A stretch of DNA of 64,000 nucleotides from an uncultured Ruminococcus sp. (GCA_900545285.1 UQYK01000001.1:62001-126000), one strand, 5' to 3'. Counted from the first letter of the stretch, positions 25,062 to 34,775 are shown. Notes: generated from the sequence alone by a model not told the origin. Translations and numbers: made by a program.

Positions 25062-28000
25062 ATGTATCTGCAATCCCTGGAATTACAGGGCTTTAAATCC
25101 TTTCCCGATAAAATCAAGCTGACGTTTGACAAGGGTCTGACCGCTGTAGTCGGCCCCAACGGCAGCGGCAAGAGCAATATCGGCGATGCCGTGCGCTGGG
25201 TGCTGGGAGAGCAGTCTACCAAGACGCTTCGCGGCAACAAGATGGAGGATGTCATTTTTTCCGGGACAAAGACCCGGAAGGCAATGGGATTTGCGGCGGT
25301 TACGCTGGAAATCAACAACGAAACCGGGGAACTGGGAGAAGAACATGGTGCTGTAGTCAGTGTTACCCGAAAGCTGTATCGCAGCGGTGACAGTGAGTAC
25401 CGCATCAATGGGAAAAGTGTCCGTCTGAAGGATGTTACAGAGCTGTTCATGGATACGGGCATGGGCCGTGACGGCTATGCCATTATCGGACAGGGGCGCA
25501 TTGCCGAAATTGTCAGCGCCAAAAGTACAGACCGCCGGGACATTTTTGAAGAAGCCGCCGGCGTTTCTAAATTCCGCTACAAAAAACAGGAGGCACAGCG
25601 CAAGCTGGATGCGGCGCAGGAAAATCTGGTGCGTCTCCAGGATATTGTATCGGAGCTGGAATCCCGTGTGGAACCGCTGCGGCAGCAGGCGGAAAAAGCC
25701 AAGCAGTATGTGGAACTGGCCGGCCAGCAGAAGCAGCTGGAGGTTTCCCTCTGGGTGCGCCGGTTGACGGCGCTGCGGGAAAAGCTGAACACGCTGTCAG
25801 ACGGCTATTTGCAGGCGAAGGCCGAGTACCAGAATGCAGAGCGGGAGATTCAGCGCGCAGATGAACAGGTGCAGGAAGGCTATCGCCGCATGCAGGAGAG
25901 CACGCTCCAGATCGAGTCGATTCGCCAGAAGATGCAGCAGGCGGAGGAGGAAGCGGCACAGCTGCAATCCGCCATTGCAGTTTGTGAAAATGAGATTCTG
26001 CACGGTCGGCAGACCTTGCAGAGCCTGGAACAGCAGACCCAGGAAATGAAAAAGCTGTCCCAGGATGCTCAGCAGCGTCTGGCATCCTTTCAGGTACAGA
26101 CGGTACAGCTGCGGCAGAAAAAGGAATCCATCCTTCTGAAAGCGGAAGACGCAGAAACCCGGTGGAAGGCACTGGAACAGAAGTCGGCACAGTACGGCCA
26201 GGCCTATGAAGCGGAAAACGCACGGCTTCAGGCGCTTTTTGTCCGGCAGAGCGAACTGCGCGTTATGCAGCAGACAGCGGCTGGTCAGCAGGAAGAACGA
26301 AAGGCACAGGCAGCAGCGCAGGCCATGCGGCAGAGTGCGTTGCAGCAGGCACAGAAGAATCAGGACAGTACCTATCGCATCGCAGAAGCGCAGGCACAGC
26401 AGGCGCAGCAGGCACTGATTCAGGTGCAGAACCAGCGGGACGGCTTTCAAAAGCGGTGTGCCAACGCAGTACAGGCGCTGGAAGAGGGCCGGAAGCTGCG
26501 GGATCAGGCCGCATTTGCCCTCCGGGAAAAACGGCAGCGGCAAAAGCTGCTCCAGGATATGGAGCGAAACATGGAGGGCTTTGCCGGCAGTGTAAAGGCT
26601 GTGCTTCGGGCAGACGGCGGTCATCCACGGGGCGTATTCGGCACGGTGGCACAGCTGATTACCACCGATCAGAAATACGGCGTGGCGCTGGAAACCGCAT
26701 TGGGCGGCGCCATGCAGAACTTTATTGTTGCGGATGAAACCGCCGCCAAGCAGTGGATTCGCTACTTGCAGCAGCAGCGCGCCGGCAGAGCTACATTTCT
26801 GCCCCTGACCTCTGTACGGGGAAAGGCGCTCCAGGAAACTGGATTGGAACGGCAGGAGGGCTTTGTTGATCTGGCGTGCAATCTGGTGCGGTATGATGCG
26901 AAATTTACGGAAATTGTCCGGTATCTGCTGGGACGCGTTGTGGTTGCTGAAGATCTAGATACCGCCACGGCATTGGCCAAGGCCTATCGCTATCGTTTCC
27001 GCATTGTGACGCTGGACGGTCAGGTGATTAACGCCGGTGGTTCGTTTACCGGTGGTTCATCTATGCGTTCCGGCGGCATGCTCACCCGGCGTGCAGAACT
27101 GACAGCACTGTCCGGAGAAGTGGCAGCGCTGGAACAGCAGGAACAGGCGGCATCTGCGGCATTTGAAAAGGCACAGGCACAGTCGGTGCAGCTGCGGCAG
27201 CAGCTGGAAGCATTGCAGACCCAGTGCCGGGATGCAGAGTCCCGGCAGCTTTCTGCACAGGCACAGCTGGAAAAGGAGACGTACCTCCGCAATCAGGCGG
27301 CAGACCGTCTGGAAGAGGCGGCGGCGCAGCAGGAGGCGGTTCAGGAAAAGCTAAGGGAAGCCACCGAAAAACACCGCGCGGCAAAGGAAGAGCAGGCACA
27401 GGTACAGGAATCCATTCAAAAGGCGCAGGAAACGCTGGCGAAACAGTCTGATCAGCGCAGCGCATTGCAGGAAGAACAGGCGGCATTGGCGGAACAGCGC
27501 GCCCAGCTGAAAATCAGCCGGATGGAACTGGAAAAGGATTTGGAAACCCTGTCTAGGGAAATGCAGCAGCAGCAGGGACAGCAGCAGTCCATGGAACAGC
27601 GTCTGTCTCAGATTGCGGCAGATACCAAGGTGCAGCAGGAACTGATTGCGGCAAAGCAGGAGGAGATTCTACAAAAACAAACACAGCTGGAAGAGACAAA
27701 ATCACTGCGCACCGGGGGACAGGAGCAGATCCGCCACTGGCAGCAGGTGCACGATGCCCAGGATCAGCAGATCCGGCAGATTCAGGCCGGGCTTCGGGAA
27801 ACCAACGGCACAATGGAGAAATATTCCGGAGAAATGAGCCGGCTGGAAGAACGCAAATGTGCAGTTCAGTCAGATTATGACGGTGTGATTCATCAGCTGT
27901 ATGAACAATATGAGCTTTCCCTCTCAGAGGCGCAGGCCGCCGCCAAACCGCTGGAAGACCTGCCGGCGGCGCAGCGGGAGCTGCAAAGCCTGAAAGCGAA

Positions 28001-28616
28001 AATCCGCGGACTGGGCACTGTCAACGTGGCTGCCATTGCAGAATATGAAGAGGTGTCGGCGCGGTATCAGTTTCTGTCCGCCCAGATGAAGGATGCCCAG
28101 ACGGCCAAGCAGGAGCTGGAAGAACTGATTGCCTCTCTTACAGAGGAAATGCAGCGGATTTTTTCCGAGAGCTTTTCTGTGATCAACCGGAATTTTCAGG
28201 AGATTTTCCGGGATCTCTTCGGCGGCGGCGAGGCCAAGCTGGAGCTTACCGATCCGGAGCAGATTCTGGAATCCGGCATAGAAATCAAGGTGGCTCCGCC
28301 GGGAAAGGTGATCAAAAATCTGATTTCTCTGTCCGGCGGCGAGCAGTCCTTTGTGGCGATTGCCATTTATTTTGCGATTCTGCGGCTGCGTCCGTCTCCG
28401 TTTTGTATTTTGGATGAAATTGATGCAGCGCTGGATGAGGGCAACGTCAGACGCTATGCCCAGTATCTCCGGAACTTTACCGATACCACACAATTTATTC
28501 TGGTAACGCACCGGCGCAGCGCCATGGAAGAAGCCGGGGTGCTCTACGGTGTGACCATGCAGGAGGACGGAATTTCCCGTCTGCTGCGGATGGAGCAGGA
28601 GGAATTCAGCGGATAA
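25062..28616 (+). CDS. smc: Chromosome partition protein SMC
   Basis: A 1184-residue SMC. Walker A VGPNGSGKSNIGDAVRWVLG is near residue 29. Two Gln-rich coiled-coil arms flank a hinge at about 515-670 (VFGTVAQLITTDQKYGVALE ... VINAGGSFTGGS). The C-terminal signature is LSGGEQSFVAIAIYFAILRL and Walker B PFCILDEIDAALDEGN. With ScpA and ScpB, not in the window, it compacts and segregates the chromosome. It lies 9 bases after the peptidase gene and precedes ftsY, the usual order. Confidence 0.96.
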   Translation: MYLQSLELQGFKSFPDKIKLTFDKGLTAVVGPNGSGKSNIGDAVRWVLGEQSTKTLRGNKMEDVIFSGTKTRKAMGFAAVTLEINNETGELGEEHGAVVSVTRKLYRSGDSEYRINGKSVRLKDVTELFMDTGMGRDGYAIIGQGRIAEIVSAKSTDRRDIFEEAAGVSKFRYKKQEAQRKLDAAQENLVRLQDIVSELESRVEPLRQQAEKAKQYVELAGQQKQLEVSLWVRRLTALREKLNTLSDGYLQAKAEYQNAEREIQRADEQVQEGYRRMQESTLQIESIRQKMQQAEEEAAQLQSAIAVCENEILHGRQTLQSLEQQTQEMKKLSQDAQQRLASFQVQTVQLRQKKESILLKAEDAETRWKALEQKSAQYGQAYEAENARLQALFVRQSELRVMQQTAAGQQEERKAQAAAQAMRQSALQQAQKNQDSTYRIAEAQAQQAQQALIQVQNQRDGFQKRCANAVQALEEGRKLRDQAAFALREKRQRQKLLQDMERNMEGFAGSVKAVLRADGGHPRGVFGTVAQLITTDQKYGVALETALGGAMQNFIVADETAAKQWIRYLQQQRAGRATFLPLTSVRGKALQETGLERQEGFVDLACNLVRYDAKFTEIVRYLLGRVVVAEDLDTATALAKAYRYRFRIVTLDGQVINAGGSFTGGSSMRSGGMLTRRAELTALSGEVAALEQQEQAASAAFEKAQAQSVQLRQQLEALQTQCRDAESRQLSAQAQLEKETYLRNQAADRLEEAAAQQEAVQEKLREATEKHRAAKEEQAQVQESIQKAQETLAKQSDQRSALQEEQAALAEQRAQLKISRMELEKDLETLSREMQQQQGQQQSMEQRLSQIAADTKVQQELIAAKQEEILQKQTQLEETKSLRTGGQEQIRHWQQVHDAQDQQIRQIQAGLRETNGTMEKYSGEMSRLEERKCAVQSDYDGVIHQLYEQYELSLSEAQAAAKPLEDLPAAQRELQSLKAKIRGLGTVNVAAIAEYEEVSARYQFLSAQMKDAQTAKQELEELIASLTEEMQRIFSESFSVINRNFQEIFRDLFGGGEAKLELTDPEQILESGIEIKVAPPGKVIKNLISLSGGEQSFVAIAIYFAILRLRPSPFCILDEIDAALDEGNVRRYAQYLRNFTDTTQFILVTHRRSAMEEAGVLYGVTMQEDGISRLLRMEQEEFSG

Positions 28617-28639
28617 GCGCTATGGAAAAAATGTGCAGC

Positions 28640-28735
28640 AGACAGTAAGAACCTTTCTTCATAAGACATGTGTATACGCTTGTGAAGTTGGGTTCTAAGG
28701 ATGCGCGTATTTGCAGGCAGCGACTGCCTGTGAAA
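28640..28735 (+). ncRNA. Two-hairpin structured element between smc and ftsY
   Basis: First hairpin: AGAACC (28648-28653), internal loop, CTTCATAAG (28657-28665), loop, CTTGTGAAG (28679-28687), internal loop, GGTTCT (28691-28696). Second: CAGGCAG (28714-28720), CGA, CTGCCTG (28724-28730). No T-tract follows, so a leader or processing element of ftsY is more likely than a terminator. Confidence 0.45.
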
Positions 28736-28766
28736 ATGTGTTTTCAGAAAGGACAGGTGACCACAA

Positions 28767-30311
28767 ATGGGTTGGTTCGGAAAGAAGAATAAAAACAAAG
28801 AAAAGGGCGTTCCCTTCTGGAAGCGGAACAAGGAAACAGAAGTACCGCAGGAACCGCTGGTGGATTCCGAAGCGCCGGAGACGGAGGAAGAGGACATTGC
28901 GGCTGTGGCCATGGAAGAACTGGCGCAGCAGGAGCAGGATGAAGTAGAGAAGGCGCGTCTGGCGGCTGAAAAAGTGGTACGGGAATCCGACAACCGGAAG
29001 GAAGCCATTGCACTGGCGCGGCAGGCCGCAATAGAAGCTGCCAATGCAATGCAGGAAGAACCGGCCGAAAAATCGGAAACGGAAGAATCGAAACCGGAAA
29101 TGGAAAAATCCGAGGTTGATGATGCAGAGATGACTCCGGAAGAGACGGAAGCCGAAGAACCGACAGAAGAAACTGACACCGCAGAAACCGCGGCAGAATT
29201 GCCGGAGGAAGCGGACGGGGAGACAGCAGAAGAGACGGATTCTGTGCCGGAGGAAGAGCAGGCAGACGAAGATCAAACACAGCCGGAACCGGAAGCGGAG
29301 TCAGAACCGGAATTTGCAGAAGAATCTCTGGATATGCCGGAGGAAGAAATGGAAGAAGAGCCGGAAGCCCCGGCAGAAGAAGCACCGAAAAAGAGGGGCT
29401 TTTTTGCGAAGATCCGGGACGGTCTGCGGAAGACCAAGGACGCTATGATGTCCCGGATGCAGCAGGTGCTGGGTGGCTTTACCAAGATTGACGATGATCT
29501 CTTTGATGAACTGGAAGAGACCATGATTATGAGCGATCTGGGGCCGGAAACCTCTGTGGAAATCTGCGACCAGCTGCGCAAACGGGTAAAGGAACGGGGT
29601 GTTACAGATCCCCAGGCCATTATGGGCATGATTCAGGAAATCATCACGGAAATGCTGGGCGAAGATCAGGAGCTGGAATACCCCACGAAGCCCACTGTGA
29701 TTATGGTAATCGGTGTCAATGGTGCCGGAAAAACCACCACCATCGGAAAGCTGTGCCATCAGCTGAAATCTGAAGGGAAAAAGGTCATTGTTGCGGCGGC
29801 AGATACCTTCCGCGCTGCTGCAATTGATCAGCTGGAGGTCTGGACAAACCGGGCCGGCGTGGAACTGGTAAAGCATGCAGAAGGTTCTGATCCGGCCTCT
29901 GTGGTATATGATGCCATTGATGCCGCAAAGGCGAGAAACTGTGACGTGCTGATCTGCGACACCGCAGGACGGCTGCACAATAAGAAAAACCTGATGCAGG
30001 AGCTGGCAAAGATCAACCGGATTCTGGAGACCAGAGCCGAGGGCTGTCACCGGGAAATCCTCCTGGTGCTGGACGCAACTACCGGACAGAATGCTGTAAA
30101 CCAGGCGCGTCTGTTCCGGGAAGTGGCAGATATTTCCGGTATTGTGTTGACAAAGCTGGACGGTACGGCAAAGGGCGGCATTATCGTTTCCATTCGGAAT
30201 GAACTGGGCATCCCGGTTAAGCTGGTGGGTGTCGGAGAAAAGATTGACGATTTGCAGCCGTTCCGGGGACAGGACTTTGTCCGGGCGCTGTTTGAACCAA
30301 CGGAGGAATAA
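28767..30311 (+). CDS. ftsY: Signal recognition particle receptor FtsY with long acidic N-terminus
   Basis: A 514-residue SRP-receptor GTPase. The first ~205 residues are a Glu/Pro-rich acidic A domain, much longer than in Bacillus FtsY (about 330 residues in total). The NG domain begins KKRGFFAKIRDGLRKTKDAM near 208. P-loop GVNGAGKTTTIGKL is near 316, DTAGRLHNKK near 398 and the guanine-specificity motif TKLDGTAKGG after it. It docks SRP-ribosome complexes at the membrane. The acidic domain probably mediates membrane or translocon contacts. Confidence 0.95.
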   Translation: MGWFGKKNKNKEKGVPFWKRNKETEVPQEPLVDSEAPETEEEDIAAVAMEELAQQEQDEVEKARLAAEKVVRESDNRKEAIALARQAAIEAANAMQEEPAEKSETEESKPEMEKSEVDDAEMTPEETEAEEPTEETDTAETAAELPEEADGETAEETDSVPEEEQADEDQTQPEPEAESEPEFAEESLDMPEEEMEEEPEAPAEEAPKKRGFFAKIRDGLRKTKDAMMSRMQQVLGGFTKIDDDLFDELEETMIMSDLGPETSVEICDQLRKRVKERGVTDPQAIMGMIQEIITEMLGEDQELEYPTKPTVIMVIGVNGAGKTTTIGKLCHQLKSEGKKVIVAAADTFRAAAIDQLEVWTNRAGVELVKHAEGSDPASVVYDAIDAAKARNCDVLICDTAGRLHNKKNLMQELAKINRILETRAEGCHREILLVLDATTGQNAVNQARLFREVADISGIVLTKLDGTAKGGIIVSIRNELGIPVKLVGVGEKIDDLQPFRGQDFVRALFEPTEE

Positions 30312-30313
30312 CC

Positions 30314-30913
30314 ATGAAGAAAATTGTAATTGCGTCCAACAACGCCGGAAAGCTCCGGGAGTTCCGGGCGATTCTGGAACCCTTTGGCCTGGAGGTGATC
30401 TCACAGCGGGAGGCCGGCTTTACAGAGGATGTGGACGAAACCGGCACTACATTTGCAGAAAATGCAGCGCTGAAAGCACGGGCGGTTTTTGAAAAGCTGC
30501 ACTGTCCGGTGATTGCCGACGACAGCGGCCTGATGGTAGATGCGCTGGATGGGGCACCGGGGGTCTATTCCCATCGGTTCGCCGGAGAGAATGCCACAGA
30601 TGATGACCGCAACGCCAAGCTGCTCCGGGAACTGGAGAACGTACCGGAAGCACAGCGCACGGCACGGTTTGTGTGCGTCCTCTGCTATGTGAATGCAGAC
30701 GGAACGGAAGAACAGAAATTTACCGGAATCTGCGAAGGAAGAATCGGAACGCAGGCCAGAGGAGAAAACGGCTTTGGCTATGATCCGCTGTTCTATGTAA
30801 ACGGTATATCCATGGCAGAAATGACAGAGGCAGAAAAAAACCAGATCAGCCACCGGGGCAGAGCACTGGAACAGCTGAAAGAATATTTTGAAAATAGGAG
30901 TCAATCATGTTAA
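30314..30913 (+). CDS. rdgB: Non-canonical purine NTP pyrophosphatase (RdgB/HAM1)
   Basis: A 199-residue enzyme with the N-terminal IASNNAGKLREFRAI, the DDSGLMVDALDGAPGVYSHR active-site segment and RGENGFGYDPLF. It hydrolyses dITP, XTP and ITP to protect DNA from base-analogue incorporation. The ATG is 2 bases after the ftsY stop. Its last codons overlap the next gene. Confidence 0.95.
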   Translation: MKKIVIASNNAGKLREFRAILEPFGLEVISQREAGFTEDVDETGTTFAENAALKARAVFEKLHCPVIADDSGLMVDALDGAPGVYSHRFAGENATDDDRNAKLLRELENVPEAQRTARFVCVLCYVNADGTEEQKFTGICEGRIGTQARGENGFGYDPLFYVNGISMAEMTEAEKNQISHRGRALEQLKEYFENRSQSC

Positions 30914-31194
30914 CAAGTAAACAGCGCGCGACACTGCGCGGCATTGCAAGCACATATGAAACCATCTTCCAGATCGGAAAGGGCGGTATCAGTGAAACAC
31001 TCATCCAGCAGGTAAAGGATGCACTCCGGAAACGGGAGCTCATCAAGCTGCATGTGCTGGACAACTGTCCCATGGATGCACGGGAAGCCGCAGCAGAACT
31101 GGCAGAGGCCACAGGTGCCGAGGTGGTACAGGTCATCGGCAGCCGGTTTGTTCTGTTCCTGCGGAATCCCAAGGAGCCGGTGGTAAAATTCTGA
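30907..31194 (+). CDS. yhbY: YhbY-type CRM-domain RNA-binding protein
   Basis: A 95-residue protein that is one CRM domain: LTSKQRATLRGIASTYETIF at the start and a GKGGIS segment, the GxxG loop of the family. It is associated with pre-50S ribosomal particles. It overlaps rdgB by 7 bases and shares its last base with nadD's first codon, so the genes are one operon. Confidence 0.92.
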   Translation: MLTSKQRATLRGIASTYETIFQIGKGGISETLIQQVKDALRKRELIKLHVLDNCPMDAREAAAELAEATGAEVVQVIGSRFVLFLRNPKEPVVKF

Positions 31195-31835
31195 TGGAGC
31201 GGATCGGGCTGTTCGGCGGAAGCTTCAATCCCATTCACAACGGACACCTGCATCTGGTACAGGCGGCAAAGGACTGCCTGCACCTGGATCGGGTAATTCT
31301 GATTCCGGCACGGGTTTCTCCATTTAAGCAGCAGCATCCGGATATGGCATCGCCGGAAGACCGGCTGGAAATGTGCCGGCTGGCTGCGGAGACGCTGCCG
31401 TTTTGTCAGGTGGACAGCTATGAACTGGAGCAGAAAGCTGTGAGCTATTCCATCTATACTGTAGCGCATTTTCGCCGGAAATTCCCGGATGCGGCGCTTG
31501 TGCTTCTGGTGGGAAGCGATATGTTTCTCTCTTTTTGCAGCTGGTACCGGTGGCAGGATATTCTCCGGAATGTGGCGCTGGGCGTTGTTTCCAGAGAGGC
31601 GGACGATCAGGCGGCACTGCGGCGGCAGCAGGCTTTTTTAATGCAATATGGCAAAATTTTTTTATGCGAGTCTCCGGTTTACCCGATATCTTCTACAAAA
31701 ATTCGGGAGAACTGCAAAAATGCTGTAGATTTTTCTTGCTATTTGCCGAAAAAAGTAGTACAATATATAATATCTCATGACTTGTATCAGAGTCGGCAGG
31801 AATTCCTTTCCGGCAAAGGGGGAGACTCTTTGTAA
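31194..31835 (+). CDS. nadD: Nicotinate-nucleotide adenylyltransferase
   Basis: A 213-residue nucleotidyltransferase. The GGSFNPIHNGHL motif is at residues 8-19 and ISSTKIRENC near the end is the second nucleotide-binding signature. It converts nicotinate mononucleotide and ATP to deamido-NAD in NAD synthesis. It is in the conserved order yhbY-nadD-yqeK-LCP-rsfS. Confidence 0.95.
   Translation: MERIGLFGGSFNPIHNGHLHLVQAAKDCLHLDRVILIPARVSPFKQQHPDMASPEDRLEMCRLAAETLPFCQVDSYELEQKAVSYSIYTVAHFRRKFPDAALVLLVGSDMFLSFCSWYRWQDILRNVALGVVSREADDQAALRRQQAFLMQYGKIFLCESPVYPISSTKIRENCKNAVDFSCYLPKKVVQYIISHDLYQSRQEFLSGKGGDSL
31736..31764 (+). promoter_or_regulatory. Possible internal promoter before yqeK
   Basis: TTGCTA (31736-31741), 17-base spacer, TACAAT (31759-31764), with an overlapping TATAAT at 31766-31771. 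It lies in the AT-rich end of nadD. Confidence 0.4.
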
Positions 31836-31914
31836 GAGAAAATGTCCCGGCTCTGGCAGAAAAAGCGGAAAGGCCGGCAAAAAGGCTATTTTTCAGGAAA
31901 CGGAGGACTTTTTC

Positions 31915-32499
31915 ATGGCAGATCTGGAACAATACCGACAGTATCTGAAAGAACATCTTTCTGAAAAGCGGTATGCCCATTCCGTCAATGTGTCAAAAGC
32001 AGCTGTGATGCTGGCAGAACGATTCGGCAGCGCAGATCCGGAAAAGGCAAGGTTTGCCGGACTGGTGCACGATATCTGCAAGGAAGAACCGCGGGATGTG
32101 CAGTATCTGTGGATGATGCGCTCTTCTATGGATGTGTGCGAGGAAGAACGGTGTGCCTTTAAGGTATGGCACGGAATTGCCGGCGCGGAAATGCTGCGGG
32201 AAGAGTTCGGCGTTTCAGACATGGATGTGCTGCGTGCTGTGCGCTATCATACCATCGGACATGCCGGAATGTCACCACTGGAAAAAATCGTGTATCTGGC
32301 CGATATGATCTCCGCGGAACGGGATTATCCGGATGTGGAGACCATGCGGAAAAAGGCGATGGAAAGTCTGGAAGCCGGCATGGGCTATGCTTTGGAGTTT
32401 TCCTTGATGAAGCTGCTCCGGCGGGAAGCATGGATTCCCCATCACACAGTAGAAGCGTATAACGAATATCTCAATTGGCTGCACAAACAGGAAGGATGA
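31915..32499 (+). CDS. yqeK: HD-domain hydrolase YqeK (symmetrical Ap4A hydrolase type)
   Basis: A 194-residue HD-domain protein. RYAHSVNVSKAAVMLAERFG is at about 20-39, the metal-binding HDICKEEP follows, then WHGIAGAEML and YHTIGH. YqeK proteins hydrolyse diadenosine tetraphosphate to two ADP. The start at 31915 follows CGGAGGAC; longer in-frame versions reach back into nadD and are rejected. It is the usual neighbour of nadD. Confidence 0.9.
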   Translation: MADLEQYRQYLKEHLSEKRYAHSVNVSKAAVMLAERFGSADPEKARFAGLVHDICKEEPRDVQYLWMMRSSMDVCEEERCAFKVWHGIAGAEMLREEFGVSDMDVLRAVRYHTIGHAGMSPLEKIVYLADMISAERDYPDVETMRKKAMESLEAGMGYALEFSLMKLLRREAWIPHHTVEAYNEYLNWLHKQEG

Positions 32500-33920
32500 A
32501 ATCACCGGAAATGAAAATCGAGAAGAGAAATCACTGGCAGAATGAACCTGATGATTATGGCTATGACGATTACGACAGCTATGGACACGGCGAGTATGCA
32601 GACTACGACGATTATGATGACTATGGGCACGAAGCTTATCAGCCTAGCCGCTCTCGTGCTGCACAGAACACACGAAGCAGCCGGAGCCGGAAGAAAACCG
32701 GCGGCTATGCGCCGATTTCGCAAAGCGGCGGAAAAAAGAGCACAAAGCGGGATATTGCAGTTGCTGTAGCAGGCGTGCTGGTCAGTCTGGTTATTATCTT
32801 TGTAATGATTTTCAATGCGCCGATTATCAACTTTGAAAAAATGGAAAACGGCGTTATGACAACCCAGCAGGTTTCCATTCTGAAATACTGGAAGCTGTGG
32901 CAGCCGCTGGTACAGCAGGAAGGCACACTGTCGAAGGTGGATTCTGCTGATGTGTCGAAGCTGGATCTGAAAAGTGATCTGGATTCTGGTATGGATGACG
33001 GCCTGAACCTGGAACAGACCATTGAAGGACAGTATACTATCCTGTTTTTGGGCATGGATGAAAGCGGTGAGCTTTCTGACGTAGACTGGGTTTTCCAGTT
33101 TGATCTCATCAACGGAACTATGAACATTCTTCAGATCCCCAGAGATTCCTATATGCCGGACTATGCCTCCTTCTCTACGGCAAAGTTCAACAGCATTTAT
33201 CACAGCGGCCAGGAAACCGGCGTTACACCGATTCAGCGTGTTGTAGATGCCATTCAGGATAACTTTTGCATCTATATTGACTGTTATGTAAAGTTGAATT
33301 GCATGGATATTGCAAAGATTGTAGACTCCATCGGCGGCATTCCCATTACCTTGCCGGAAGAAATCGTCTATGAGGCAGACAAGGTGCTGCCCCAGGGAGA
33401 ACAGACACTGAGCGGACAGCAGTCTGAATGGTTCATCCGGTTCCGGCACGGCTATATGGAAGGCGATATCGGCCGTGTAAAGGCACAGCGAATTTTCCTG
33501 GCAGCCGCTATGGAAAAGATGCTGAACATGAGCCAGACTGAACTGATGAGCGCAATGCAGAAGATCTATAAGAATCAGTGGATCGCTACGGACTTGTCCC
33601 TGGAGCAGATCAGCATGGTGGCGGACTTTGCCTCCAGCCGGCTGAGCATGGATGGTGTCAATGTGTTCATGGTTCCGGGTGAGGGCGCGATGTACTATCC
33701 GTCCGACGGCTCCGGCCAGTCTGTATATTCGATTCACAAGCAGGCAACCATTGATCTGCTGAATAAATATTTCCGTCCGTATCAGAATGAAATTTATCCG
33801 GAAGAAAGTACGATTGTAGAACTGGTGCCGGAGGGTGAGTATCAGGCGAGCGACTATGACGATACACAGGAAACTCTGTCCGATATTCACGATGGTGATA
33901 CAAAGGACGGCGCACAATAA
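32496..33920 (+). CDS. LytR-CpsA-Psr (LCP) family cell-wall polymer ligase
   Basis: A protein of about 474 residues. The cytoplasmic N-terminus is unusual: residues 15-60 consist largely of Asp, Tyr and Gly. A transmembrane helix follows at about 97-118 (VAVAGVLVSLVIIFVMIFN), then the extracellular LCP domain, with FLGMDESGELSDVDWVFQFD, LQIPRDSYMP, FNSIYHSG and FRHGYMEGDIGRVKAQ. LCP enzymes attach teichoic acids or other glycopolymers to peptidoglycan. The ATG at 32496 overlaps the yqeK stop (ATGA); ATG 32511 and an upstream TTG are alternatives. The C-terminal ~40 residues are acidic. Confidence 0.88.
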   Translation: MKSPEMKIEKRNHWQNEPDDYGYDDYDSYGHGEYADYDDYDDYGHEAYQPSRSRAAQNTRSSRSRKKTGGYAPISQSGGKKSTKRDIAVAVAGVLVSLVIIFVMIFNAPIINFEKMENGVMTTQQVSILKYWKLWQPLVQQEGTLSKVDSADVSKLDLKSDLDSGMDDGLNLEQTIEGQYTILFLGMDESGELSDVDWVFQFDLINGTMNILQIPRDSYMPDYASFSTAKFNSIYHSGQETGVTPIQRVVDAIQDNFCIYIDCYVKLNCMDIAKIVDSIGGIPITLPEEIVYEADKVLPQGEQTLSGQQSEWFIRFRHGYMEGDIGRVKAQRIFLAAAMEKMLNMSQTELMSAMQKIYKNQWIATDLSLEQISMVADFASSRLSMDGVNVFMVPGEGAMYYPSDGSGQSVYSIHKQATIDLLNKYFRPYQNEIYPEESTIVELVPEGEYQASDYDDTQETLSDIHDGDTKDGAQ

Positions 33921-34048
33921 TCAGGGTGTGTTGACATTTCGTTGTGAAAAATTTGTCTCACAAGTTCCCATGGCATGATCGTGTCGGCACACCATAACAA
34001 GGAAAAAGGCCGGAGCTTTCCGGCAGGAATTGCAGAAAGGATGAAAGC

Positions 34049-34423
34049 ATGACGCAGCAGGAAGCTTTAGAAACAATTGTAAAAGCATTAGACAGCAAAC
34101 GTGCAGAAGATATTCAGGTACTGCATGTGGAAGATCTCACTATTCTGGGAGATTATTTCATTATCGCAAATGGTACCAGCACCACCCACACCCGGACACT
34201 GGCAGACGAAGTGGAATATCAGATGACACAGAAGGGCCGGGAGCCGGGACACCGGGAGGGACGCGGAAACGGTTCCAACTGGGTGGTACTGGATTATGCA
34301 GATATTATCGTGCATATCTTCTATAAGGAAACACGGGACTTTTACCAGCTGGAACGTCTCTGGGCAGACGGCGAGCAGGTAGATATCTCACAGTGGATCA
34401 AGACAGAAAACGGTGCATGCTGA
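34049..34423 (+). CDS. rsfS: Ribosomal silencing factor RsfS
   Basis: A 124-residue protein of the RsfS/Iojap family: ETIVKALDSKRAEDIQVLHV and DYFIIANGTSTTHTRTLADE, then a DYADIIVHIFYKETRDFYQL stretch near the end. It binds L14 on the 50S subunit and blocks joining during starvation. AGAAAGGA precedes the ATG. The 128 bases before it hold a TTGACA at 33930-33935 but no convincing -10. Confidence 0.95.
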   Translation: MTQQEALETIVKALDSKRAEDIQVLHVEDLTILGDYFIIANGTSTTHTRTLADEVEYQMTQKGREPGHREGRGNGSNWVVLDYADIIVHIFYKETRDFYQLERLWADGEQVDISQWIKTENGAC

Positions 34424-34448
34424 TCCAGACAGAAAGGATGCGTTTTTT

Positions 34449-34775
34449 ATGGCAGAGACCGGAAGAAAATGGGTGCTGGGGATAGGATTGTATTTGATTT
34501 TAAAGGCAGTGCTGAATTTGATACTGGGGTTTAGTGTATCAAATTTGCTGATGGTTCTGGTAGGACTGGTGGCACTGGTACTGATGGTACGCCGGATTCC
34601 GTATATCAACTATATTGTTGCAGTTTTCCTGGCGCTGCTGTTCTTGGCAAATGTGGGCGCCAATGTCCGCGATCTGAGCCATAACTGGATTTATCTGCTG
34701 GAAGGATTGCTGGACGTTTGTGCAGCAGTGGTTCTGGTGTTTGAGAAAAATGTCAAGGCGTTTTTTGGAAAATAA
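34449..34775 (+). CDS. Small integral membrane protein, function unknown
   Basis: A 108-residue protein with four hydrophobic segments (about 9-26, 30-47, 53-72 and 80-98) and a short basic end. The start at 34449 has AGAAAGGA 11 bases upstream. It is 25 bases after rsfS and 67 before leuS, so it is probably in their operon. I do not recognise a named family; it resembles short DUF308-like membrane proteins only in hydrophobic pattern. Confidence 0.7.
   Translation: MAETGRKWVLGIGLYLILKAVLNLILGFSVSNLLMVLVGLVALVLMVRRIPYINYIVAVFLALLFLANVGANVRDLSHNWIYLLEGLLDVCAAVVLVFEKNVKAFFGK

Noticed and set aside
32502..33917. Antisense frame opposite the LCP gene
   Set aside because: The forward frame carries clear LCP motifs; the reverse product has none.
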